A stretch of DNA of 24,248 bases from an uncultured Blautia sp. (GTDB lineage Bacteria > Bacillota > Clostridia > Lachnospirales > Lachnospiraceae). Of the stretch, positions 6,015-13,221 are shown piece after piece. Location: NCBI RefSeq assembly GCF_934372025.1, contig NZ_CAKROJ010000036.1, forward strand, positions 1-24,248. The letters are read 5' to 3'. Below the pieces are notes generated by a model. The model saw only the letters and a list, made by a program, of their open reading frames with translations. It was not told the DNA's origin and made no database searches. A program made the translations under genes and the position numbers. The stretch's first letter is position 1, and each line of letters starts with the position of its first letter.

Positions 6015-7304
6015 ATGAAAAATAGAATATGGAGAAAACTGAGTGCATTAGGCGTGGCTTTTTTTATGACAGGAATGATGGTTTGTGGAGGTGTGAATGT
6101 AATCGTATATGCGCAGGAAGAACCGATGATTTTGATGGAAACGGATGTGGATAACGAAGAAACAGAGGAAACTTTTTCAGAACCTGTGCCGGACGAGATT
6201 GTGGAATTATCTGATACAGAGCAGATAACGGATAACTCCGGATCACAGGAAGATAATCTGAATAACGGAAAAAATGAACCTGAAACAGAATCGAACGAAG
6301 AAAACACATCACAGAACGATGAAACATTATCAGATGGTTCTTCGGAAGAAAAGCCAGAAGAAAATCTGAAAACAGCAGAACTTGAAATTCGCGTAGAGAC
6401 GGATGAAGACACTGTAAAAGCAGGAAAAGATCTGGTCTATACAGTGATACTGGAAAATACGGGCGAAATAATGCTGAAAAACATTCAACTGCATTATGAA
6501 TTTTTTAAGGAATCCATGACAGGGGAATGGTCAGGAAAGAAAATCGTAATGGAAGCAGATACATCTGAAAATATTGCCAGGATGGAATCGTTGGATGCTG
6601 GAATAAAAGAAACTGCATATCTGACAGTAAGAATTCCGGAAGAACAGAAGGAATCACTCTCCATGAAACTCACTGCGACCGCAGAAACTGATGAAATGGA
6701 AAGTGAAAACTGCAGACAGATCAGGAAAGAAATTATAACTGATCAGGAAGTGATCCCACTGAAAGCTGCTGTTGAGGTGACAAAAACAGCCGATCGATCA
6801 GTTGCTGTACCGGGGGACAAGATTTTGTTTCAGATATGTATCAGAAATACCGGGGAGCGGACATTGCATTCTGTTATTACAACGGAACGATTTCAGCTTG
6901 GAAATGTGCCGGTAGAATTTCTGGAAAAAGACGGAGTTGTGCTGAATAAATCGAAGACTAAGGCAAAAATTGAAAAGATTGCACCGGGCAGCGCATTCGG
7001 ACTGCAGGCAATAGTGACCTTGCCGGAAGATATTAAAGACCAGGAGCTTCTGAATGAGGTGACGGTTACGACACAGGAAACTGGTGATCAGACAGTGTCT
7101 TCACAGGCGAAGGTTCAGATCAGACAGGCTGAGGAGAAAAAAGAGGATTCTGTGGATACAGACAATGAGGAAACGTTAAATGCTGGAGAAAGCTATCCGG
7201 CATCTTCACATCCAAAAACCGGAGATCCATACCAGCCGTTCTTGTGGCTGGCAATGATCCCCGGTTCCCTACTTGCTGCAGGCTGGATTCGCAGCAAGAT
7301 GTGA
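6015..7304 (+). CDS. Secreted, probably sortase-anchored surface protein with DUF11-like repeats
   Basis: The 429-residue protein starts with a signal peptide: basic MKNRIWRK, a hydrophobic core (11-30) and a likely cleavage after VYA at 33. Residues 36-118 are a low-complexity, Glu/Asp/Asn/Ser/Thr-rich linker. Two Ig-like, DUF11-type domains follow at about 121-225 and 251-370, each with an NTGE turn (148-151 and 278-281) as in the conserved-repeat domain family. A second acidic linker leads to HPKTGD (399-404), a hydrophobic segment (407-424) and the short tail RSKM. This fits a cell-wall sorting signal of the non-LPXTG, PKTGD type common in clostridia. No sortase or pilin gene is adjacent. 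AAAAGGAG lies about 8 nt before the ATG. Role in adhesion is inference; no enzyme motif is visible. Confidence 0.8.
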   Translation: MKNRIWRKLSALGVAFFMTGMMVCGGVNVIVYAQEEPMILMETDVDNEETEETFSEPVPDEIVELSDTEQITDNSGSQEDNLNNGKNEPETESNEENTSQNDETLSDGSSEEKPEENLKTAELEIRVETDEDTVKAGKDLVYTVILENTGEIMLKNIQLHYEFFKESMTGEWSGKKIVMEADTSENIARMESLDAGIKETAYLTVRIPEEQKESLSMKLTATAETDEMESENCRQIRKEIITDQEVIPLKAAVEVTKTADRSVAVPGDKILFQICIRNTGERTLHSVITTERFQLGNVPVEFLEKDGVVLNKSKTKAKIEKIAPGSAFGLQAIVTLPEDIKDQELLNEVTVTTQETGDQTVSSQAKVQIRQAEEKKEDSVDTDNEETLNAGESYPASSHPKTGDPYQPFLWLAMIPGSLLAAGWIRSKM

Positions 7305-7322
7305 TTCAGTTTAGTTAAAATG

Positions 7323-7342
7323 TGATCAGCAGGTGCTGATTA
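7323..7342 (-). terminator. Hairpin between the converging surface-protein and thiC genes
   Basis: A stem of about 8 bp (7323-7330 with 7335-7342, one G-T pair) with a 4-nt loop overlaps the thiC stop codon. On the minus strand it is followed by CATTTTAAC, a poor U-run, so it may be a weak thi operon terminator. No T-run follows on the plus strand. Confidence 0.4.
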
Positions 7343-8650
7343 AAGGATATCGATATATTCTCCGGAGAGCGCTTTGTTCATGCTGCGGACAGCACAGAAT
7401 TTACCGCACATACTGCAGGCTTCGCTGTGGTCATCTTCAGGGAGACGGTCGTTGCGGATTTCTTTAGCTGTTTCCGGGTCGAGCGCGCATTCAAACTGAG
7501 CGTCCCAGTCAAGAACACGGCGGGCATCTGCCATCTTGTCGTCGATATCTCGTGCGTGCGGAATGCCCTTGGCAATATCTGCTGCATGAGCAGCAATCTT
7601 GGAGGCGATAATTCCCTGTTTAACATCTTCTACATTAGGAAGTGCAAGATGTTCTGCCGGTGTTACGTAGCAGAGGAAGGCCGCTCCGTTCATTGCGGCA
7701 ACAGCACCACCGATCGCAGCAGTGATGTGGTCATATCCAGGTGCGATATCAGTAACAAGAGGTCCGAGTACATAGAAAGGAGCACCCATGCAGATTGTCT
7801 GCTGAACTTTCATGTTTGCAGCAACCTGATCGAGCGGAACGTGTCCCGGTCCTTCAACCATAACCTGAACATTGTGAGCCCATGCACGTTTGGTCAGTTC
7901 ACCAAGACGTACAAGTTCTTCAATCTGGCAGACGTCTGTTGCATCGGCAAGACATCCCGGACGACATGCGTCACCGAGAGAAATTGTTACATCATGTTCC
8001 TCGCAGATATCAAGAATTTCATCAAAATATTCGTAGAATGGGTTTTCCTGACCGGTCATACTCATCCATGCAAAGACAAGGCTGCCTCCACGGCTTACGA
8101 TATTCATTTTACGTTTGTGTTTTTTGATCTGTTCAATTGTTTTACGTGTGATTCCACAGTGAAGAGTTACGAAGTCCACACCGTCTTCAGCGTGAAGTCG
8201 TACGACATCGATAAAGTCTTTGGCAGTAAGCTCAGAAAGATCTCTCTGATAGTGGATGACACTGTCATAAACAGGAACAGTTCCGATCATTGCCGGACAT
8301 TCATGAGTCAGTTTCTGACGGAAAGGCTGAGTATTTCCGTGGCTGGAGAGGTCCATGATCGCTTCCGCCCCCAGGTCAACAGCTTTCATAACCTTCTGCA
8401 TTTCAATATCATAGTCTTTACAGTCTCTGGAAACACCAAGGTTCACATTGATCTTGGTACGCAGCATGCTGCCGACACCTTCCGGTTCCAGGCAGGTATG
8501 ATGTTTGTTGGCGCAAATCGCTACTTTACCTTCCGCTACCAGTTCCATCATTTTTTCTACCGGCATATGTTCTTTTTCTGCAACAGTTTTGATCTGTGGT
8601 GTTACGATTCCCTTGCGGGCTGCATCCATCTGTGTGGTATAAGTTGTCAT
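7340..8650 (-). CDS. thiC: Phosphomethylpyrimidine synthase ThiC
   Basis: ThiC is a radical-SAM enzyme that rearranges 5-aminoimidazole ribotide into HMP phosphate, the pyrimidine half of thiamine. This 436-residue version lacks the extra N-terminal domain of the long E. coli form, which is normal for clostridia. Signatures include EGVGSMLRTKINVNLG (57-72), DLSSHGN near 100, GDACRPGC, VEGPGHVP, and the C-terminal cluster-binding cysteines CSMCGKFC (Cys412, 415, 419). GGAG precedes the ATG by about 8 nt. It is the last gene of the thi operon, 24 bp after thiD, and so falls under the TPP riboswitch upstream of thiW. Confidence 0.98.
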   Translation of the reverse strand: MTTYTTQMDAARKGIVTPQIKTVAEKEHMPVEKMMELVAEGKVAICANKHHTCLEPEGVGSMLRTKINVNLGVSRDCKDYDIEMQKVMKAVDLGAEAIMDLSSHGNTQPFRQKLTHECPAMIGTVPVYDSVIHYQRDLSELTAKDFIDVVRLHAEDGVDFVTLHCGITRKTIEQIKKHKRKMNIVSRGGSLVFAWMSMTGQENPFYEYFDEILDICEEHDVTISLGDACRPGCLADATDVCQIEELVRLGELTKRAWAHNVQVMVEGPGHVPLDQVAANMKVQQTICMGAPFYVLGPLVTDIAPGYDHITAAIGGAVAAMNGAAFLCYVTPAEHLALPNVEDVKQGIIASKIAAHAADIAKGIPHARDIDDKMADARRVLDWDAQFECALDPETAKEIRNDRLPEDDHSEACSMCGKFCAVRSMNKALSGEYIDIL

Positions 8651-8674
8651 ATTGAAATCTCCTTATCTGTGATT

Positions 8675-9475
8675 TTATTTATATTTATATGTGTTATTCT
8701 GACCAAGTGTATGATCCAGCGGACCGGAACCATGACCGAGATCCAGATGTGCTTTCAGTGCATCCGTCAGATACTGTTTGGAACGGTGCACAGAATCCTC
8801 AAGAGAAAATCCCTTTGCAAGATTGGAAGCAATCGCACTGGAAAGTGTACATCCGGTACCATGAGTATTCGGATTATCGATTCTTTCTCCATGGAGCCAG
8901 ATGGCATGTCCATCTGTATAAAGCAGGTCATTGGCATCGTTGATGCAATGTCCGCCCTTAAGAAGAACGGAAACATGAAACTTCTCATAAAGTGTATGGG
9001 CTGCTTCTTCCATGGAAGAGACATCTGTGATCTGCATGCCGGTGAGAGCTTCTGCTTCCGGAATGTTTGGGGTGATGAGTTCAGCAAGAGGGAAGAGCTC
9101 TTTTTGCAGAGTTTCTTCGGCATCTTTGTTCATCAGGCGGTGTCCACTGGTGGAGACCATAACAGGATCCAGTACAATATGGGAAGCTTTGTAATGACGC
9201 AGCTTATCGGCTACGTGATGCATGATTTCAGCTGAAGAGAGCATGCCGATCTTTATTGCATCCGGAAAGATGTCTGTAAAAATACAATCCAGCTGCTGAT
9301 CGATAAATTCAGGAGTTGATTCCTGAATAGCGTAAACACCTGTAGTATTCTGCGCGGTCAGAGCAGTGATCGCACTCATGGCATAGACTCCATTCATGAT
9401 CATGGTCTTAATATCTGCCTGAACACCGGCGCCTCCACTTGAGTCGCTTCCTGCGATAGTTAGTACAGTTTTCAT
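8675..9475 (-). CDS. thiD: Hydroxymethylpyrimidine/phosphomethylpyrimidine kinase ThiD
   Basis: ThiD phosphorylates HMP and then HMP phosphate to HMP diphosphate, the substrate of ThiE. The protein of 266 residues has the ribokinase-like N-terminus TIAGSDSSGGAGVQAD (4-19) and the anion-hole motif THGTGCTLSSAI toward the C-terminus. The frame is open back to 9541, but I place the start at ATG 9475. The family begins at this point, AAAGGATC lies about 8 nt upstream, and the longer form would overlap thiE by more than 60 bp. The gap to the thiE stop is 4 bp, consistent with coupled translation. There is no fused ThiE or ThiN domain. Confidence 0.97.
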   Translation of the reverse strand: MKTVLTIAGSDSSGGAGVQADIKTMIMNGVYAMSAITALTAQNTTGVYAIQESTPEFIDQQLDCIFTDIFPDAIKIGMLSSAEIMHHVADKLRHYKASHIVLDPVMVSTSGHRLMNKDAEETLQKELFPLAELITPNIPEAEALTGMQITDVSSMEEAAHTLYEKFHVSVLLKGGHCINDANDLLYTDGHAIWLHGERIDNPNTHGTGCTLSSAIASNLAKGFSLEDSVHRSKQYLTDALKAHLDLGHGSGPLDHTLGQNNTYKYK

Positions 9476-9479
9476 AAGA

Positions 9480-10115
9480 TCAGATCCTTTCGATAATATC
9501 AAGAAGTGTTCGCGCTGCTTCTGTTTTGTTATCCGGTGCATAAAGTGCGCTGATCACAGCAGCACCGGAAATACCGGTTCCGGTAAGTAATGGAAGATTA
9601 TCGTGCGTGATCCCGCCAATTGCAACTACCGGAATCTTTACAGCTTTGCAGATTGCTTTCAGCGTCTCGACAGGAAGCTGTGAAACATTGGTCTTAGTAG
9701 TGCTTCCAAAGACAGCACCACATCCGATGTAATCAGCTCCGGCAGACTCAGCAGCAAGTGCTTCGTCTACATTGTGGGCACTGCCGCCGATGATATAATC
9801 CGGTCCCAGAAGCTGACGGGCTTTCTGGATTCCCATATCAGAAAGTCCGACGTGAACACCGGAAGCACCGACCTTCAGAGCGAGATCAGGGCGGTCATTG
9901 ATGATCAGGGGAACCTGATAATGATCGCAGAGTTTTTTTAAGAGTACAGCTTCCTGAAGAATCTCTTCGTCAGAAGCCTTTTTTTCGCGAAGCTGTACAC
10001 AGGTTACACCGGCTTTCAGAAGCTCTTCCGTAACACTGTAAAGTGTTTCATCCTGCTTCAGCCAGCTTTGGTCTGTGACAGCATACAGTTTCAACTGTTC
10101 AGATGTGATTTTCAT
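9480..10115 (-). CDS. thiE: Thiamine-phosphate synthase ThiE
   Basis: ThiE joins HMP diphosphate and thiazole phosphate (HET-P) to give thiamine monophosphate. The 211-residue TIM barrel has LYAVTD (9-14), the diphosphate-binding VQLREK (40-45), NDRPDLAL (73-80), GVHVG (85-89), GCGAVFGSTTK and VVAIGGI. These are the expected active-site segments. Its start overlaps the thiM stop by 4 nt (ATGA, 10112-10115), and thiD starts 4 bp after its stop, so thiM, thiE and thiD form a coupled translation block. Confidence 0.97.
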   Translation of the reverse strand: MKITSEQLKLYAVTDQSWLKQDETLYSVTEELLKAGVTCVQLREKKASDEEILQEAVLLKKLCDHYQVPLIINDRPDLALKVGASGVHVGLSDMGIQKARQLLGPDYIIGGSAHNVDEALAAESAGADYIGCGAVFGSTTKTNVSQLPVETLKAICKAVKIPVVAIGGITHDNLPLLTGTGISGAAVISALYAPDNKTEAARTLLDIIERI

Positions 10116-10921
10116 AAGTGTTTCTCCAGTTTTTGTTTAAATGTTTTTTCTTCCAGAGCATCAAATAAATGTACGTGGAAACTTCCGATACCGCCGAATG
10201 AAGCGTCTGTTCGCTGACCTGCTGTAAAAGCAACCTCACGCCAGAGCTGTCCGGCAGCACAGACGGCCTGAAAAGGAGAGACTCCCGTGCTTAAAAAGAG
10301 TATGCAGAGTGCAGAAAGCATGCAGCCACTGCCGGTTATTCTGCGTATGCGGTCATCACCACCTGTCAGAAGCTGTGTCCTGGTTCCATCCGATACAACA
10401 TCCTGCTTTCCGGTGATAAGAACAGTGCAGTCAAAAAGCCGGGCGGTACGAACAGCAGTCTGGTACAAGGTATTTTCTTCCAGCTCAAGTACACTTTCCA
10501 CGCCACCATGAAGCTGAGGGGCATCTGCCTCAGAAACGAGAGAACACAGTACGACGGCTTCTTCCTGATTGCATCGTATTGCATCGGGATGTACAGCAGT
10601 CAGCAGTCGTTGAAGTTCTTTTTTGCGAAAGCTGCTGGCACCGATGCCGACAGGATCCAGTACGACTGGATGTCCAAGCTGATTGGCGGTTTGTCCGGCA
10701 AGGATGCAGGCATTTATTTTTGCAGTGTCGGGAACTCCGGTGTTTAAAAGTGTTCCCTGACAAAATGTGGTAATATCAGCAACTTCCTGTTCATCCTGCC
10801 CCATAACGGCACTTCCTCCGGCTGCAAGCAGAAGGTTGGCAACATCCTGCATGGTCACAGGATTCGTGATGCAATGGATTTTGGGTGAATGTTGATGAAT
10901 CCTGAATAAAATTTCTTCCAT
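10112..10921 (-). CDS. thiM: Hydroxyethylthiazole kinase ThiM
   Basis: ThiM phosphorylates 4-methyl-5-(2-hydroxyethyl)thiazole, a salvage step that feeds ThiE. The 269-residue ribokinase-fold protein shows HCITNPVTMQDVAN (16-29), DPVGIGAS and, near residue 200, ITGSGCML with the family's conserved cysteine. A GGTAA-type weak ribosome site lies about 9 nt before the ATG, 6 bp after thiW. Its position next to thiW supports uptake and salvage of the thiazole alcohol. Confidence 0.96.
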   Translation of the reverse strand: MEEILFRIHQHSPKIHCITNPVTMQDVANLLLAAGGSAVMGQDEQEVADITTFCQGTLLNTGVPDTAKINACILAGQTANQLGHPVVLDPVGIGASSFRKKELQRLLTAVHPDAIRCNQEEAVVLCSLVSEADAPQLHGGVESVLELEENTLYQTAVRTARLFDCTVLITGKQDVVSDGTRTQLLTGGDDRIRRITGSGCMLSALCILFLSTGVSPFQAVCAAGQLWREVAFTAGQRTDASFGGIGSFHVHLFDALEEKTFKQKLEKHL

Positions 10922-10927
10922 AATTAA

Positions 10928-11413
10928 TTACCTTTTTTCAAAGATGCGAAGCACGACAAAGGCCAGCACACTGCCTGCAAAGGTAGAAATAAAAAATGGA
11001 ATCATATATACGGTAAATCCGGCAGGTGCAATTCCCATAAGTAATTTGGCTACAGGATATGCAGCCAGACCGCCAAGAATTCCGGTACCAAGTGCTTCTG
11101 CAACACAGGTGAGACTTAATTTGTGTGTGAAATGGAAGACAAGACCGCAGCATAAAGCACCGATCATACTTCCGGGGAATGCAAGCAGGCTTCCTATTCC
11201 AAGCAGGTTGCGGATAAAACTTGCACAAAAGGCGATGCCGATCCCCCACCACGGACCAAGCATTACCGCCGCGAAAACATTGACCATATGCTGAACCGGA
11301 GCACATTTGCTTCCGGCAACAGGAACACTGATCAGACTTCCTGCCACGGCAACTGCCGTCAGCACACCGGCAATGGCGAGTTTTTGCGTTGATGATGTTT
11401 CACGAGTGATCAC
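10928..11413 (-). CDS. thiW: ThiW, substrate-binding (S) component of a thiazole/thiamine-precursor ECF transporter
   Basis: The 161-residue protein is a hydrophobic membrane protein with about five predicted helices and matches the ThiW family by KLAIAGVLTAVAVAGSLIS (11-29), GPWWGIGIAF and FPGSMIGALCCG. ThiW is thought to be an S component for hydroxyethylthiazole that shares a general EcfA/EcfT energy module, which is not encoded here. The start codon is GTG at 11413-11411, supported by AGGAGG 7 nt upstream. It is the first gene of the operon and the nearest to the TPP riboswitch. The exact substrate is inferred from family and from thiM next to it. Confidence 0.93.
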   Translation of the reverse strand: MITRETSSTQKLAIAGVLTAVAVAGSLISVPVAGSKCAPVQHMVNVFAAVMLGPWWGIGIAFCASFIRNLLGIGSLLAFPGSMIGALCCGLVFHFTHKLSLTCVAEALGTGILGGLAAYPVAKLLMGIAPAGFTVYMIPFFISTFAGSVLAFVVLRIFEKR

Positions 11414-11470
11414 TTTATTACCTCCTGTTCTACCTGAAAATCAAATGGACAACGGAGACTGTCAGAAAAC

Positions 11471-11501
11471 AAAAAAGAAGATACCGTAAGGGTACCTTCT
11501 T
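11471..11501 (-). terminator. Riboswitch-controlled transcription terminator before thiW
   Basis: On the minus strand an 11-bp stem with one mismatch (11501-11491 with 11485-11475) and a 5-nt loop runs into six U residues. The sequence ATACCG at 11512-11517 (plus-strand CGGTAT) can pair with the arm at 11481-11486, giving a competing antiterminator. Confidence 0.9.
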
Positions 11502-11518
11502 TCAATGTGTTCGGTATT

Positions 11519-11602
11519 TTCCCTACGTTGGCATTATCCAAATCAGGTTAAGGGTCGAAACCAGTCAGTTTCCTCTCAGCCGGCTTCAGCCAGCTCCCCT
11601 GT
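11519..11602 (-). promoter_or_regulatory. TPP riboswitch (THI element)
   Basis: Read on the minus strand, the RNA has ACAGGGGAGC, a 7-bp P3 stem (AGCUGGC with GCCGGCU) capped by UGAA, the conserved CUGAGAGG, a GAAAC/GUUUC side hairpin and CGACCCUUAACCUGAUUUGG. It closes with AUAAUGCCAACGUAGGGAA. These are the invariant pyrimidine- and diphosphate-sensing parts of the TPP aptamer. With a terminator directly downstream, TPP binding should stop transcription of thiWMEDC. Confidence 0.97.
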
Positions 11603-11617
11603 TTTTAATTCTTTTCC

Positions 11618-11646
11618 ATTATACTGCCGGCTGCAGGAAATAGCAA
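11618..11646 (-). promoter_or_regulatory. Promoter of the thi operon
   Basis: On the minus strand TTGCTA (11646-11641), a 17-bp spacer and a perfect TATAAT (11623-11618) form the promoter. Transcription would start near 11611, about 9 nt before the aptamer. Confidence 0.75.
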
Positions 11647-11662
11647 CAACATTTTACAGACA

Positions 11663-11691
11663 TTGAAAAGCAAAGCTGTTTGTGATATTCT
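11663..11691 (+). promoter_or_regulatory. Promoter of the murE-priA operon
   Basis: TTGAAA (11663-11668), 17 bp and TATTCT (11686-11691) preceded by TG at 11683-11684 form an extended -10 promoter. Its -35 lies only 16 bp from the -35 of the divergent thi promoter. The gene-free stretch 11414-11745 is filled by the thi leader, the two promoters and the murE ribosome site. Confidence 0.5.
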
Positions 11692-11745
11692 GTTATGGAG
11701 TATATGTTGTAATGAATATATCCTGAGGCAGAGGAGGAGATAAAT

Positions 11746-13221
11746 TTGAAAGCAGCAACATTATTGGAAGGGTTGAAATATACCTGCTGTCAGGGCAGTA
11801 CAGAACAGGAAGTCACAACTGTTGTATATGATTCACGCAAAGTACAGGAGAATTCTTTGTTTATCTGTATTCGCGGTGCAGTTGTGGACGGACATAAATT
11901 TGTTCCGGATGTAATTGAAAAAGGTGCAAAAACACTGGTTGTTGAAGAAGAAGTTGATGCTCCGGATGATGTTACGGTGATCAAAGTTGAGGATACCCGT
12001 TATGCGATGGCTTTTATTTCAGCTGCATATTTTGGCCACCCGGCGGAAAAACTGAAAACAATTGGAATTACCGGTACCAAGGGCAAAACAACAACAACTT
12101 ACATGGTAAAATCTATTCTGGAAAATGCCGGATATAAAGTAGGCCTGATCGGAACCATCGAGGCAATCATTGGGGAAGAGACTATTCCTGCAAGTAATAC
12201 AACACCGGAATCTTATCTGGTTCAGGAATATTTCCGCAGAATGGTAGATGCAGGCTGTGACTGTGTTGTTATGGAGGTATCTTCACAGGGACTGATGCTT
12301 CATCGTACACAGGGATTTGTTTTTGATTATGGTATTTTTACAAATATTGAACCAGATCATATCGGACCGAATGAGCATAAGGATTTTGATGATTATCTCA
12401 GATGCAAATCCATGCTGCTTCGTCAGTGCCGTGTGGGGATTGTAAACAGAGATGATGAGCATTTCGAAAAAATTATTCAGGGTCACACCTGCCAGCTGGA
12501 AACGTATGGATTTTCTAGGGATGCCGATCTGCGCGCCGAAGATGCACATATGGTTGGCGGAAAAGGCTATCTTGGGATTTCTTATCAGCTGAAGGGGCTG
12601 ATGGAATTTCCGGTTGAGATTGATATCCCGGGAAAATTCAGCATTTACAACTCACTGACTGCAATTGCGATCTGCCGTCATTTCCAGGTATCACAGGAAA
12701 ATATTATCAAAGCACTGAAAGTGGCAAGAGTCAAAGGTCGTATTGAAATGATCAAAGTGTCAGATGAATTCACTCTGATGATTGATTATGCGCACAATGC
12801 AATGGCACTGGAGAGTCTGCTCACAACATTAAGAGAGTATCATCCGCATCGTCTGGTATGTCTGTTTGGATGTGGAGGAAATCGTGCAAAATCACGCCGT
12901 TATGAGATGGGTGAAGTTTCAGGCAGACTGGCGGATCTGACAATTATCACATCTGATAATCCAAGATTTGAGGATCCTCAGGATATTATTGATGATATCA
13001 AGATCGGTATTGACAAAACAGCAGGAAAATATGTGGAAATCTGTGATCGTAAAGAAGCAATTGCCTACGCGATCCACCACGGAGAACCGGGAGATATCAT
13101 TGTTCTTGCAGGAAAGGGACATGAAGACTATCAGGAGATCAAAGGCAAAAAATATGCCATGGATGAGAGAGTTCTGATCGCGGAAATCCTGCAGGAGGAC
13201 AAAGAAAGAGCAGATAAATGA
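11746..13221 (+). CDS. murE: MurE-type UDP-MurNAc-tripeptide synthetase (probably meso-diaminopimelate-adding), divergent form
   Basis: The 491-residue protein has the Mur ligase architecture: N-terminal substrate domain, ATPase domain with P-loop GTKGKTT (110-116), EVSSQGL (177-183), a probable carbamylated Lys221 and the C-terminal domain with DYAHN (347-351). DNPR (404-407) is the signature of ligases that add meso-diaminopimelate; lysine-adding enzymes usually have DNPA. Where common MurE enzymes have a DH-L-D-(Y/F)-HGT segment, this one has DHIGPNEHKDFDDY (204-217), so it belongs to a divergent branch. The start is TTG, placed by AGGAGG 8 nt upstream; no ATG fits. It heads a housekeeping operon rather than a division/cell-wall cluster and overlaps priA by 4 nt. 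It may be a second MurE paralogue. Confidence 0.88.
   Translation: MKAATLLEGLKYTCCQGSTEQEVTTVVYDSRKVQENSLFICIRGAVVDGHKFVPDVIEKGAKTLVVEEEVDAPDDVTVIKVEDTRYAMAFISAAYFGHPAEKLKTIGITGTKGKTTTTYMVKSILENAGYKVGLIGTIEAIIGEETIPASNTTPESYLVQEYFRRMVDAGCDCVVMEVSSQGLMLHRTQGFVFDYGIFTNIEPDHIGPNEHKDFDDYLRCKSMLLRQCRVGIVNRDDEHFEKIIQGHTCQLETYGFSRDADLRAEDAHMVGGKGYLGISYQLKGLMEFPVEIDIPGKFSIYNSLTAIAICRHFQVSQENIIKALKVARVKGRIEMIKVSDEFTLMIDYAHNAMALESLLTTLREYHPHRLVCLFGCGGNRAKSRRYEMGEVSGRLADLTIITSDNPRFEDPQDIIDDIKIGIDKTAGKYVEICDRKEAIAYAIHHGEPGDIIVLAGKGHEDYQEIKGKKYAMDERVLIAEILQEDKERADK

Noticed and set aside
5828..6412. A 194-codon Ser-rich minus-strand frame opposite the surface protein start
   Set aside because: Ser richness comes from reading the Glu/Asp/Thr-rich codons of the surface protein backwards; no promoter or ribosome site supports it.
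7323..7342. A strong bidirectional terminator between the surface protein gene and thiC
   Set aside because: The stem is short and the T-run is poor on the minus strand and absent on the plus strand, so only a weak minus-strand terminator is listed.
7427..9235. A 602-codon plus-strand open frame
   Set aside because: It lies antisense to thiC and thiD, both clear full-length enzymes. Its translation is rich in Cys, His and Phe with no recognisable domain, typical of a shadow frame.
9476..9541. The longer thiD start at 9541
   Set aside because: It would overlap thiE by over 60 bp and add 22 residues not found in the family; ATG 9475 has its own ribosome site.
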